From positions 186,001 to 250,000 of the forward strand of contig NZ_BMQK01000008.1 of assembly GCF_014648075.1 (NCBI RefSeq): a DNA stretch of 64,000 nt, written 5' to 3'. The translations under genes and the position numbers were made by a program. Positions 17,215 through 24,659 of this stretch are shown here, piece after piece (position 1 is the stretch's first letter; every line of letters starts with the position of its first letter). The notes under the pieces were generated by a model. That model saw only the letters and a list, made by a program, of their open reading frames with translations, searched no databases and was not told the DNA's origin. Source of the stretch: Streptomyces ruber. Lineage in GTDB: Bacteria > Actinomycetota > Actinomycetes > Streptomycetales > Streptomycetaceae.

Positions 17215-18126
17215 TCACGCCGGCGCGACGGCCACCACCACGCCCGGTCCGGCCGCCGGCGACATCGCGGCTCGCACCCGTACCGCCGCCTCGCGGGCGA
17301 ACCGGCCCGCCCGCGAGGCGGTCGTCAGCAGGAGCGGCTGGAGCTGCTCCAGACCGGCGACCAGGATCTCCTCCCCCGCGATCAGCACCGGACGGGCCGC
17401 CTTCGTGGTGGCGGCCGCCGCCTCGGTGAGGTCGGCCAGCGGGGGCAGGGCCGTACGGACCACTCCGGCGCCGGCGGCCGCCGCGCGCTCCGCGAGCGTC
17501 ACCTGGAGCGGTATCAGCGGGGCCACCGTCGCGGTCAACGCGTCGGCGATGCGGCGCAGTTCGGGCGCCGAGTCGCGCAGGATGCCGGCGCTCGCCCGGA
17601 TCAGCGGGGTCAGCACCAGCAGCGCGCCCGCGGCCAGCCCCGCCGCGGCCGGGATCAGCGGTGACGTCGCCTCCACCAGTTCGCCCAGGGCGTCCGCCGT
17701 CTCCTCCACCGCCGGTTCCACCGCGTCGAGGACCGGGAGCACGCTGTCGCCCAGCGCGGTGAGCAGGGCCTGGGCCGGTTCGCTGACGGGGTGGACGGCG
17801 AGGGGAGCGCCGCTGGTGCCGAGCCGGGTCAGGGTGTCGACGATGCGGGAGAAGGCCTCCTGCGCCTGCGGGGACGCACTGGCCTCGGCCAGGTCCGCCG
17901 TGGTCTGGCTCAGGACGCGCAGCACCTCGGCGCCCGAACCGGCGCGCGGGTCGAAGGTGTTGACCGCGATCCTCGTGATGTTCCCGGCCGTGTCGAGGAG
18001 CTGGCCGGTCATCTCGGTGGTGCTGCGTGCCATGCGCACCACGTCCTCCCTGCTGGGCAGGCCGGCCACACCAAGGATGCCTGGAATGCCGGAGATGCCG
18101 GGTAGGGGGAGCGGTATCGGGGACAT
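17215..18126 (-). CDS. Ala-rich hypothetical protein
   Basis: 303-residue protein that I do not recognise. It is rich in Ala, Leu and Pro, with long amphipathic and hydrophobic helices (AAAGLAAGALLVLTPLI is the most membrane-like) and starts PIPLPLPGISGIPGILGVAG. Good codon bias and a GAGGAGG ribosome site support the ATG at 18126. It lies 60 bp upstream of the EI24 gene on the same strand. It might be a membrane-associated or cell-surface coat protein; nothing more can be supported. Confidence 0.65.
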   Translation of the reverse strand: MSPIPLPLPGISGIPGILGVAGLPSREDVVRMARSTTEMTGQLLDTAGNITRIAVNTFDPRAGSGAEVLRVLSQTTADLAEASASPQAQEAFSRIVDTLTRLGTSGAPLAVHPVSEPAQALLTALGDSVLPVLDAVEPAVEETADALGELVEATSPLIPAAAGLAAGALLVLTPLIRASAGILRDSAPELRRIADALTATVAPLIPLQVTLAERAAAAGAGVVRTALPPLADLTEAAAATTKAARPVLIAGEEILVAGLEQLQPLLLTTASRAGRFAREAAVRVRAAMSPAAGPGVVVAVAPA

Positions 18127-18306
18127 GGGCCCTCCTCGCCTCGCGCGAAGCCTCACCTGTGCCGTCCCCAGCATGCCTTGTCGGCTCCGCCCGCCACGTC
18201 CCGTTCGAGGCTTTCGCGGTACCTGAGCCCTCTTGTTGCGAGGGAGTCGAACAGGCAGACCTCGCCGTACCGAGCATGTCAGCACCTCCCCCACCAGGAG
18301 ACACGC

Positions 18307-18936
18307 GTGCCCCTGGCGAGACCTGGTTCCCTGCTCACCGTCGTGACCGTCGCCGCCACCGCCGGCCGGTTCGCCCGGTGAGCTGTTCGCGCTGCGGGAG
18401 ACGGCCTTCGACGTCGTCCCGGTGTCGACGGACGTCCCGGACAAGGGCTTCGGCCGGTCCTCGGTGGACGTGCCGACGGTGCCCTCGGCTCGGCCACGAC
18501 GGACCGGCCCCGGCCGCGCGCACCGCGCTGGAGGGCTTCCTGGACGGCCACGGGTTCGTCGGCGGCGGCTCCGCCGAAGCCGTGTTCAACGCGGCCGCCG
18601 GTCCGCTCGCGGTGAAGCCGGTCAAGGGTGACGCGTACGCCAGCAGTGTGGTGCGGGTGCGGAACCCGGGCGGGATCACGGGGGGAGGACCCGGGCGGGA
18701 TCACGGGGGGGGAGGACCCGGGCGGGATCACGGCCGGGGCGCCCGGCCACAGCCTCGTCCACGCACCCCTGTGGTGCACCGAACTCGTCCCGGGGGTGCG
18801 CGTGGAACAGTCGTACGGGACCGGGAATCCGCTGGTCTCCGGGCACTGGCGGCCCCTGGACGACGGCACCGGCGGACCAGAGGCAGCCGCCGGGCAGGCG
18901 TTCGCCCAGGCCGGGCGGGCGTTGCTGACAGTGTGA
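18307..18936 (+). pseudogene. Broken gene for an exported protein, frameshifted by repeats
   Basis: A GTG start with AGGAG begins VPLARPGSLLTVVTVAATAG, like a signal peptide, but stops at 18381. Coding-like sequence continues in other frames: ELFALRETAFDVVPVSTDVP (about 18380-18480), then GFLDGHGFVGGGSAEAVFN (about 18535-18680), then, after tandem repeats, SLVHAPLWCTELVPGVRVEQ to the stop at 18936. Removing one 25-bp and one 27-bp repeat unit (52 bp in all) would rejoin the last two frames. I do not recognise the family. The pieces read as one decayed gene. Confidence 0.6.
18665..18733. repeat. Three tandem copies of a 17-bp core, frame-breaking
   Basis: CCCGGGCGGGATCACGG occurs at 18665-18681, 18690-18706 and 18717-18733, with unit lengths of 25 and 27 bp. 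Because 25 is not a multiple of three, the first duplication shifts the reading frame of the surrounding gene remnant. G-runs of 6 to 8 between copies make slippage likely. Confidence 0.8.
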
Positions 18937-18958
18937 GCGACAGTGTGAGGAGTACGGG

Positions 18959-20173
18959 ATGACACGGGAGACACCGGGGAGCCCTGAGCCGGGCACCGGG
19001 GCGGTGACCGTCCACGGCACGGTGGCCGAGGGCTTCGAGACGGTGCGCGAGGAGTTCGCCGCCGTGGTCGCGGGGCAGCGGCCGGACCACGAGGGGCAGC
19101 TCTGCGCGTACGTGCACGGGCGGCGGGTCGTCGACCTGTGGGCGTCGCCCGCGGGCCCGGACGCCGGCGACGGCGACGACGGCGGCGACACGCTGTACGG
19201 GGTGTTCTCCTCGACCAAGGGGGCCGCCCACCTCGTGGTGGCCCTCCTGGTGCAGGACGGCGTCCTGGAGCTGGACCGCGAGGTCGCCCACTACTGGCCG
19301 GAGTTCGCGGCCGAGGGCAAGGGCGCGGTGACCCTGCGGCAGTTGCTGGCACACCGGGCGGGGCTGGTGGGCCTCGACGCCGGGTTCACGCGGGAGGAGC
19401 TGGCCGACGACCGGATCGTCGCCGAACGGCTCGCGGGGCAGCGCCCGTACTGGCGTCCCGACGCGGCCTTCGGCTACCACGCGCTGGTCATCGGCGCGCT
19501 GACCGGCGAGGTGGTGCGGCGGGCGACCGGCCGGACGCTCCAGGAGGTGTACGAGGAGCGGGTGCGCGCCCCGTACGGGCTGGGCTTCTTCCTGGGCCTG
19601 CCCGAGGAGCACGAGCCGCGCTTCCGCCCCGCGCAGCCGATGGCGCCGACGCCGGAGGAGCAGGCGGTCCTGGACGCCGCCCCGAAGGGCCCGCACACCC
19701 TCGCCTCGATCGCGTTCAACGCACACGTGCCGGACCCGCTGGGGCCGCTGGACCACGCCAACCTGCGCCCCATGCGTGCCGCGGGTCCCGCGTCGGCGGG
19801 CGGCGTGGCCTCCGCTCGCGGGCTGGCCGGGATGTACGCGGCGGCCGTGAGCGAGGTGGACGGGCAGCCGCCGCTGCTGAAGCCGGACACGGTCGCGGAG
19901 GTGGGGCAGATCCACTCGATCGGCTTCGACCTGGTGATGCGTGGTCACAAGGCGTACGGGCTCGGCTTCCAGGCCACGGCCGAGAACTGGTACCCGTTCC
20001 TCGGCGCCGGGGCGTTCGGGCACAGCGGGGCGGGTGGCACCCAGGCCTTCGCGGACCCGCGCAGCGGTCTCGCGTACGGGTACACCCGGCGCCGCACGGC
20101 CTTCCCGGGCGGCGCGGCACCGGAGAACGCGCGGCTGGTGCGGGCGGTGCACACGGCGGCGCTGACGTACTGA
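18959..20173 (+). CDS. Class C beta-lactamase-like serine esterase (EstB type)
   Basis: 404-residue serine hydrolase. The nucleophile motif is S84-S-T-K87, the tyrosine motif Y173-H-A (in place of YxN, as in EstB-type esterases), and HSGAGG near residue 350 replaces KTG. No signal peptide, so it is an intracellular esterase rather than an antibiotic-resistance lactamase. ATG at 18959 with a GTGAGGAG ribosome site. It starts 22 bp after the pseudogene and may once have been its operon partner. Confidence 0.88.
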   Translation: MTRETPGSPEPGTGAVTVHGTVAEGFETVREEFAAVVAGQRPDHEGQLCAYVHGRRVVDLWASPAGPDAGDGDDGGDTLYGVFSSTKGAAHLVVALLVQDGVLELDREVAHYWPEFAAEGKGAVTLRQLLAHRAGLVGLDAGFTREELADDRIVAERLAGQRPYWRPDAAFGYHALVIGALTGEVVRRATGRTLQEVYEERVRAPYGLGFFLGLPEEHEPRFRPAQPMAPTPEEQAVLDAAPKGPHTLASIAFNAHVPDPLGPLDHANLRPMRAAGPASAGGVASARGLAGMYAAAVSEVDGQPPLLKPDTVAEVGQIHSIGFDLVMRGHKAYGLGFQATAENWYPFLGAGAFGHSGAGGTQAFADPRSGLAYGYTRRRTAFPGGAAPENARLVRAVHTAALTY

Positions 20174-20185
20174 CGTCCACCGCGT

Positions 20186-20275
20186 TCCGGTACCGGAACC
20201 GGCGACCGGTACCGGAACCGGCGACCGGAACCGGAACCGGAACCGGCGACCGGTGCCGGTACCGGAACGCGACCG
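20186..20275. repeat. ACCGGAACCGGCG minisatellite
   Basis: About 90 bp made of overlapping short units built on ACCGGAACCGGCG and CGGTACCGGAACCGG, sitting between the convergent EstB-type and oxidoreductase genes. Simple-sequence DNA able to fold on both strands; possibly a transcript end or a slippage product. Confidence 0.8.
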
Positions 20276-20285
20276 CGACGACCGG

Positions 20286-21308
20286 TCAGAGCTTGACGAT
20301 CATCTTGCCGGTGTTGTCACCGCGCAGCACCCCGAGGAACGCCTCCAGCGTGTTCTCGAGCCCTTCGACGACGGTCTCGCGGTACTTCAGCTCACCCGAG
20401 CGGACCCAGGAGCCGACCTCCTCGACGAACTGCGGCCGCAGGTCGTAGTGGTCACCGACGAGGAAGCCCTCGATGCGGCCGCGGGTGGCGATGAGGCGCA
20501 TGAGGTTCCTCGGGCCGGGGGCCGGCTCCGTGTCGTTGTAGCCGGAGATCATTCCGCAGACCGCGATGCGGCCGCCCAGGTTGAGCCGGCCGACGGCGGC
20601 CTCCAGGTGGTCGCCGCCGACGTTGTCGAAGTAGACGTCGACGCCGTCGGGCGCGGCCTCCTTGAGCTGCTCACGGACGGGGCCCGCCTTGTAGTTGAAG
20701 GCCGCGTCGAAGCCGTACTCCTTCTTGAGCAGCTCGACCTTCTCGTCGGACCCGGCGGAGCCGATCACCCGGGAGGCGCCCTTCAGCTTCGCGATCTGGC
20801 CGACCTGGCTGCCGACGGCACCGGCGGCGCCGGAGACGAAGACGGCGTCGCCCTCCTTGAAGGAGGCGACGCGCAGCAGCCCGGCGTAGGCGGTGAGGCC
20901 GGTCATGCCGAGCACGCCGAGGTACGTCGACAGGGGCGCGGCGTCCGGGTCGACCTTGGCGGCCTTCCCGGCCTCGAGGGTGGCGTACTCGCGCCAGCCG
21001 TCGGAGTGGAGCAGGTGGTCGCCGGGCTCGACGCCCTCCGCGTTCGAGGCGACGACCTCGCCGACGGCGCCGCCCGTCATGGGCGCGTTCAGGTCGTAGG
21101 GGGCGGCGTACGACTTCGCGGCCGACATGCGTCCGCGCATGTACGGGTCGACGGAGAGGTACACGTTCCGCACCAGGACCTCGCCGGGGCCGGGCTGCCG
21201 GACCTCCGCCTCGACCAGGTCGAAGTCCTCGGGCTTCGGCCAGCCGACGGGCCGGCTGAGCAGGTGCCATTCACGGCCGGTGGTGGGGAGGGCGGGGGCG
21301 TCGGACAT
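20286..21308 (-). CDS. NADP-dependent oxidoreductase, MDR superfamily (CurA/LTB4DH type)
   Basis: 340-residue medium-chain reductase without zinc. The nucleotide-binding fold is seen at VFVSGAAGAVGSQVGQIAKLKG, and the family-specific N-terminus is VDPYMRGRMSAAKSY. Related enzymes reduce alpha,beta-unsaturated ketones (curcumin, prostaglandin and leukotriene products). ATG at 21308 with an AAGGTG-like site. It diverges from a MarR gene, and a perfect MarR-type dyad lies over its predicted transcription start, so it is probably induced by a reactive carbonyl or phenolic compound (inference). Confidence 0.9.
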   Translation of the reverse strand: MSDAPALPTTGREWHLLSRPVGWPKPEDFDLVEAEVRQPGPGEVLVRNVYLSVDPYMRGRMSAAKSYAAPYDLNAPMTGGAVGEVVASNAEGVEPGDHLLHSDGWREYATLEAGKAAKVDPDAAPLSTYLGVLGMTGLTAYAGLLRVASFKEGDAVFVSGAAGAVGSQVGQIAKLKGASRVIGSAGSDEKVELLKKEYGFDAAFNYKAGPVREQLKEAAPDGVDVYFDNVGGDHLEAAVGRLNLGGRIAVCGMISGYNDTEPAPGPRNLMRLIATRGRIEGFLVGDHYDLRPQFVEEVGSWVRSGELKYRETVVEGLENTLEAFLGVLRGDNTGKMIVKL

Positions 21309-21372
21309 GTGGGGGACACCTTCCTGTCGTGTTGCTTCGGTCGTGTTGCTTCGGTCGTGTTGTTCAGATGCT

Positions 21373-21437
21373 TTGTTTCAGTACCTGAAACAACAATGCT
21401 CCTGGATATTTCAGCATGTCAAACATGTGGGTAGCCT
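21373..21437. promoter_or_regulatory. MarR operator and divergent promoters
   Basis: Perfect dyad TTGTTTCAG (21373-21381) TAC CTGAAACAA (21385-21393). For the oxidoreductase (minus): -35 TTGACA at 21422-21417, 18 bp, -10 CATTGT at 21398-21393, so the dyad covers the start point. For marR (plus): -10 TAGCCT at 21432-21437, 7 bases before the ATG (leaderless). A second, smaller CATG-N5-CATG element lies at 21415-21427, overlapping the minus -35. The layout predicts repression of both genes. Confidence 0.75.
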
Positions 21438-21444
21438 GGTACCC

Positions 21445-21879
21445 ATGGCCACACGGAAGAACGCCCCGATCGACCCACTCACCCTGGAGGTGGTGGGGCT
21501 CATCGGCACCGTCGTGGCCCGCTACCACGAGGAGTACGAGGAGGCCGCCGCCGGGCATTCGCTGACCGGCGCCCAGGCGCGGCTGCTGAGCCTGCTGTCC
21601 CTGGAGCCGCTGCCCATGCGGCGGCTGGCGCGGAAGCTGAAGTGCGAGCCGTCGAACGTCACCGGCATCGTGGACCGGCTGGAGGCACGAGGGCTGGCGG
21701 AGCGGCGGCCCGATCCGGGCGACCGCCGGGTGAAGCTGGCCGCGGCCACCGAGGAGGGCCGCCGGGTCGCGCGGGATCTGCGGGAGTCCCTGGACTTCGC
21801 GCGCGAGCCGCTGGCGGCGCTGTCGGAGGAGGAACGGCTGGGTCTGCGGGAGCTGCTCCTCAAGATGCTGGAGCATTGA
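21445..21879 (+). CDS. MarR-family transcriptional regulator
   Basis: 144-residue winged-helix repressor. DNA-binding core: PMRRLARKLKCEPSNVTGIVDRLEARGLAERRPDPGDRRVKLAAAT. Dimerisation helices flank it on both sides. The ATG at 21445 fits a leaderless promoter. The gene ends exactly where an IS-type terminal sequence (GACATCCTCCC) begins, so its last codons may derive from the insertion. Likely represses itself and the divergent oxidoreductase. Confidence 0.9.
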   Translation: MATRKNAPIDPLTLEVVGLIGTVVARYHEEYEEAAAGHSLTGAQARLLSLLSLEPLPMRRLARKLKCEPSNVTGIVDRLEARGLAERRPDPGDRRVKLAAATEEGRRVARDLRESLDFAREPLAALSEEERLGLRELLLKMLEH

Positions 21880-22145
21880 CATCCTCCCGGTCCCGGTCCC
21901 GGTTTCGAAGGACCGGGATTCCCGCCTGCTCCCGCACAAGCCGTGTGGTCCGCTTCGGGTGGGTTCCTGCTTCGCTGCGCGGTGCGGGCACAGGTGCCCG
22001 TCTCACCTGCGCCCCACAGGCCGGCACCGCCGGTTCGGCGGCCTTGGCGACATCGACCGCCGCGTTCACGTCCCGGTCGAGGACGGTTCCGCATGCCCCG
22101 CACGTCCGCACACGGACGTTCAGCGGCTCGGGGCCGTACATCGCG
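21880..22145 (-). pseudogene. tnpB (IS605 OrfB) C-terminal fragment
   Basis: The readable frame gives EPLNVRVRTCGACGTVLDRD followed by VNAAVDVAKAAE, which is the zinc ribbon and conserved DRDxNAA tail of the TnpB/OrfB nuclease family; only the last of the two CxxC pairs remains. The catalytic RuvC-like core is absent, so no RNA-guided nuclease activity is possible. Downstream text (PAVPACGAQVR, then GTHPKRTTR and AGIPVL) is the usual C-terminal extension of streptomycete copies. Confidence 0.75.
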
Positions 22146-22148
22146 GGC

Positions 22149-22214
22149 TCGTGCGGTGGTGCGCCGCTCCAGGTGGTCAAGGACTACATCGCGCAACAGA
22201 AGCGCCCGGACTGA
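22149..22214 (+). pseudogene. tnpA (Y1 transposase) C-terminal fragment
   Basis: The last codons read SCGGAPLQVVKDYIAQQKRP plus Asp and a TGA stop. The pattern GGAPLxxVxxYIxxQ is the C-terminal helix of the small tyrosine (Y1) transposase of IS200/IS605 elements. The HUH motif and the Y1 tyrosine itself lie in the deleted part. Confidence 0.7.
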
Positions 22215-22365
22215 GCGCGGACCGCCGTGGGCGCGGGTGGACAGTGCGGACCCGTGCCCACGGCTGGGGTCGGAGCAGTCCAGAGATGCGATTCACCCCC
22301 CGCCCTGAAGGGGGGAAGCACTCTCGCAAGGTCAGAAGTAGGCGGCACGCCGGCCGCGGGACGCG

Positions 22366-23217
22366 TCAGTCGCACCACCACAGGAACCAGTCGCACGTCT
22401 CCGTGGGCGACGGGCTCGGGGGCGGCTCCTCGGCCGTGGGTCCGGGGCCGGGGGGCGTAGAAGTCCCGGGCGCCTCGGTGGCTCCCGGCGGCGAAGACGT
22501 ATGGCCGGGACCGGAGCCGCCGGAGGGGGACTCCCCCTGCTGCTCCCCCTGTTCGCCGTGTTCTCCCTCTTCCGTCCGCCCGTCCTGCCGCCCGTCGCCG
22601 CCGGGCTCTTCGCTCCCCTCGCCCTCCTCGCCCTTCTTCGCCTCGCCTCCCCTGCCGTCCCCGTCGCTTCCCCCGTCCTCCGGGGACGTCGAGTCCGTCG
22701 GGGCGGCCGGGTCGCCGGAGGGGGCGGTGCGGTCCCCGTCCCCGCCGCCGAGCTCGCCCGTGGTGCCGCCCTGCCGGGACGGCGAGCCGTCGGCGGGCGA
22801 GGTGTCCGTCGGGCCGTCCGCGGCCGTCGGCGTGCCGGGGTGCGAGCCCGGCGCCTCGATGCCGAGTTCGGCGAGGCTCAGACCGCCCGCCGCCAGCAGC
22901 AGCCCCGCGCCGACGAACAGGACCCGGCGACGGCGCCGGCGGTGCGCGGCCGCTTTGCGATCGCGGCGTCCGGAACGGCCGCCGTCCTCGTCGCGGCCGT
23001 CCGTGCCGTCGTCGCCGCGCCCGCCACCGCGGCCCCGTCCGTTCCGGGCGGCCCGGCGGCGCGAGCGGTCCCCGGCGAGGGCACGCTCGCCCGCGGTGCC
23101 CGCGGCACCGGCGGTTTCTGCCTCCTCGGAGGGGGTGGAACGGTCGGCTCGGGCTCCGCACCCCGGGCAGGCGAGGGCGCCGTCGAGGTGCCTGCGGCAC
23201 GGGTGGCAGTAGTCCAT
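22366..23217 (-). CDS. Zinc-ribbon, single-pass membrane protein with charged linker
   Basis: 283-residue protein of unknown function. Parts in order: an N-terminal zinc ribbon (C4-x2-C7...C17-x2-C20), a basic Arg-rich segment, one transmembrane helix (VLFVGAGLLLAAGGL, about 99-115), a long Gly/Asp/Glu/Ser/Pro linker, and a short conserved-looking tail CDWFLWWCD. The two tail cysteines could form a disulfide outside the cell. Topology with the ribbon inside and the WW tail outside suggests a surface or envelope anchor. ATG at 23217. It is divergent from the sugar-acid dehydratase. Confidence 0.75.
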   Translation of the reverse strand: MDYCHPCRRHLDGALACPGCGARADRSTPSEEAETAGAAGTAGERALAGDRSRRRAARNGRGRGGGRGDDGTDGRDEDGGRSGRRDRKAAAHRRRRRRVLFVGAGLLLAAGGLSLAELGIEAPGSHPGTPTAADGPTDTSPADGSPSRQGGTTGELGGGDGDRTAPSGDPAAPTDSTSPEDGGSDGDGRGGEAKKGEEGEGSEEPGGDGRQDGRTEEGEHGEQGEQQGESPSGGSGPGHTSSPPGATEAPGTSTPPGPGPTAEEPPPSPSPTETCDWFLWWCD

Positions 23218-23359
23218 GACGCGGGAAGACTAGGTTCTTCACTTGCAAATCTCACACAGGCTGCTGTGAATGTTGTGTATGGAAGTACCCGTTCCGGTTT
23301 GGTCAGTTGACCCAGGCCGGGACCGCGCCCCTTGCCGAAACCGTTATGCGTTCGACCCA

Positions 23360-23426
23360 TTGACACCCCCCTCACACCGTCCTTACTGTCACGCCAGCAT
23401 TTCGAACGTGTGACGAAATCTCGAAC
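23360..23426 (+). promoter_or_regulatory. Promoter and operator of the sugar-acid operon
   Basis: A near-consensus promoter for this GC content: -35 TTGACA (23360-23365), 18 bp, -10 TACTGT (23384-23389). Immediately downstream lies the dyad ATTTCG (23399-23404) N9 CGAAAT (23414-23419), overlapping a 13-mer CGAAATCTCGAAC (23414-23426) that recurs at 25799-25811 before a later gene of the same locus. The placement over the start site predicts repression. Confidence 0.65.
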
Positions 23427-23495
23427 ACGGAACACAGAACACAGAACTCGACCAACGGCCATAGCAGCACCGACGAAGCAGCGAGGGACACTGCC

Positions 23496-24659
23496 GTGCG
23501 CATCACCGGAATCAGCACACACGTGGTCGGGACGCCCTGGCGCAACCTGACCTACGTCCAGGTGCACACCGACGAAGGGCTCACGGGGGTCGGCGAGACC
23601 CGGATGCTGGGACACACCGACGCTCTCCTCGGCTACCTGAAGGAGGCGGAGGCCAACCACATTCTCGGCTCGGACCCGTTCGCTGTCGAGGATCTCGTGC
23701 GCCGGATGAAGTACGGCGACTACGGGCGCGCGGGCGAGATCGTGATGTCCGGCATCGCGGTGATCGAGATGGCCTGCTGGGACATCAAGGGCAAGGCCCT
23801 CGGGGTGCCGGTCTGGCAGCTGCTCGGCGGCAAGGTCACCGACAAGGTCAAGGCGTACGCCAACGGGTGGTACACCACGGAGCGGACCCCGGAGGCGTAC
23901 CACAAGGCCGCCCAGGGCGTGATGGAGCGCGGGTACCGGGCGCTGAAGATCGACCCCTTCGGTACCGGGCACTTCGAGCTCGACCACCAGGACACCCTGT
24001 ACGCGGTCTCGCTGATCGAGGCCGTGCGGGACGCGATCGGGCCCGACGCCGAGCTGATGCTGGAGATGCACGGACGGTTCTCGCCGGCCACCGCCGTGCG
24101 GCTCGCGCACGAGCTGGCGCCCTTCAAGCCCGCCTGGCTGGAGGAGCCGGTGCCGCCGGAGAACCTCAAGGCGCTGGAGAAGGTCGCGGCGAAGGTCGAC
24201 ATGCCGGTGGCCACCGGTGAGCGCATCCACGACCGGATCGAGTTCCGCGAGCTGTTCGAGAGCCAGGCCGTGGACATCCTCCAGCCCGACGTCGGTCACA
24301 TCGGCGGCATCTGGGAGACCCGGAAGCTGGCCGCGACCGCCGAGACGCACTACATGCTGGTGGCCCCGCACAACGTGGGCGGCCCCGTGCTGACCGCCGC
24401 CTCCCTCCAGGTCGGCTTCACCTCGCCCAACTTCAAGATCCTGGAGCACTTCAACGACTTCGCGGACGCGGAGATCAAGAAGGTGATCAAGGGCGCGCCG
24501 TACGTGGACCCGGAGGACGGCTGCTTCCACCTCTCCGACGCGCCGGGCCTCGGCGTCGAGCTGGACGTGGACGCGGCGGCCGAGTTCCCGCAGCAGCAGG
24601 CCCGGTTCGACCTGTGGGCCGAGGGCTGGGAGCAGCGCAGGCCGAAGGGGACCAAGTGA
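23496..24659 (+). CDS. Enolase-superfamily sugar-acid dehydratase (galactonate dehydratase-like)
   Basis: 387-residue enzyme of the mandelate racemase/muconate lactonizing family. Landmarks: lid WRNLTYVQVHTDEGLTGVGE, general-base region YRALKIDPFG, metal ligands in MLEMHGRF, the EEP motif (WLEEPVPPENL) and GER, and the C-terminal histidine in APHNVGG. The H-G pair and APHN motif match DgoD/RspA-type acid-sugar dehydratases, which turn aldonates into 2-keto-3-deoxy acids. GTG start at 23496. First gene of a locus encoding a dehydrogenase, an unknown protein and a ChvE-type importer, so it probably degrades an imported hexose or its acid. Confidence 0.85.
   Translation: MRITGISTHVVGTPWRNLTYVQVHTDEGLTGVGETRMLGHTDALLGYLKEAEANHILGSDPFAVEDLVRRMKYGDYGRAGEIVMSGIAVIEMACWDIKGKALGVPVWQLLGGKVTDKVKAYANGWYTTERTPEAYHKAAQGVMERGYRALKIDPFGTGHFELDHQDTLYAVSLIEAVRDAIGPDAELMLEMHGRFSPATAVRLAHELAPFKPAWLEEPVPPENLKALEKVAAKVDMPVATGERIHDRIEFRELFESQAVDILQPDVGHIGGIWETRKLAATAETHYMLVAPHNVGGPVLTAASLQVGFTSPNFKILEHFNDFADAEIKKVIKGAPYVDPEDGCFHLSDAPGLGVELDVDAAAEFPQQQARFDLWAEGWEQRRPKGTK

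Larger units (their letters stand above)
21880..22330. mobile_element. IS200/IS605-type insertion sequence, internally deleted
   Basis: Remnant of a peptidoglycan-free, DDE-free IS200/IS605-type element. The left side carries the 3' end of tnpB on the minus strand; the right side the 3' end of tnpA on the plus strand. The two are divergent in intact elements, so the join of their 3' ends means the 5' halves of both were deleted. Terminal hairpins typical of the family are present: TCCCGGT/ACCGGGA (21897-21918) at the left and a 15-bp imperfect stem (22224-22264) plus CCCCC-N8-GGGGG near the right end. Exact ends are estimated. Confidence 0.75.

Noticed and set aside
18665..18733. CRISPR-like spaced repeats
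   Set aside because: Only three copies with 8 to 10 bp between them and no cas genes; simple tandem duplication explains them.
22184..23248. 354-codon minus-strand frame across the IS right end and the zinc-ribbon gene
   Set aside because: It is out of frame with the CxxC/TM/WW-tail protein and its sequence is Arg/Pro-rich noise.
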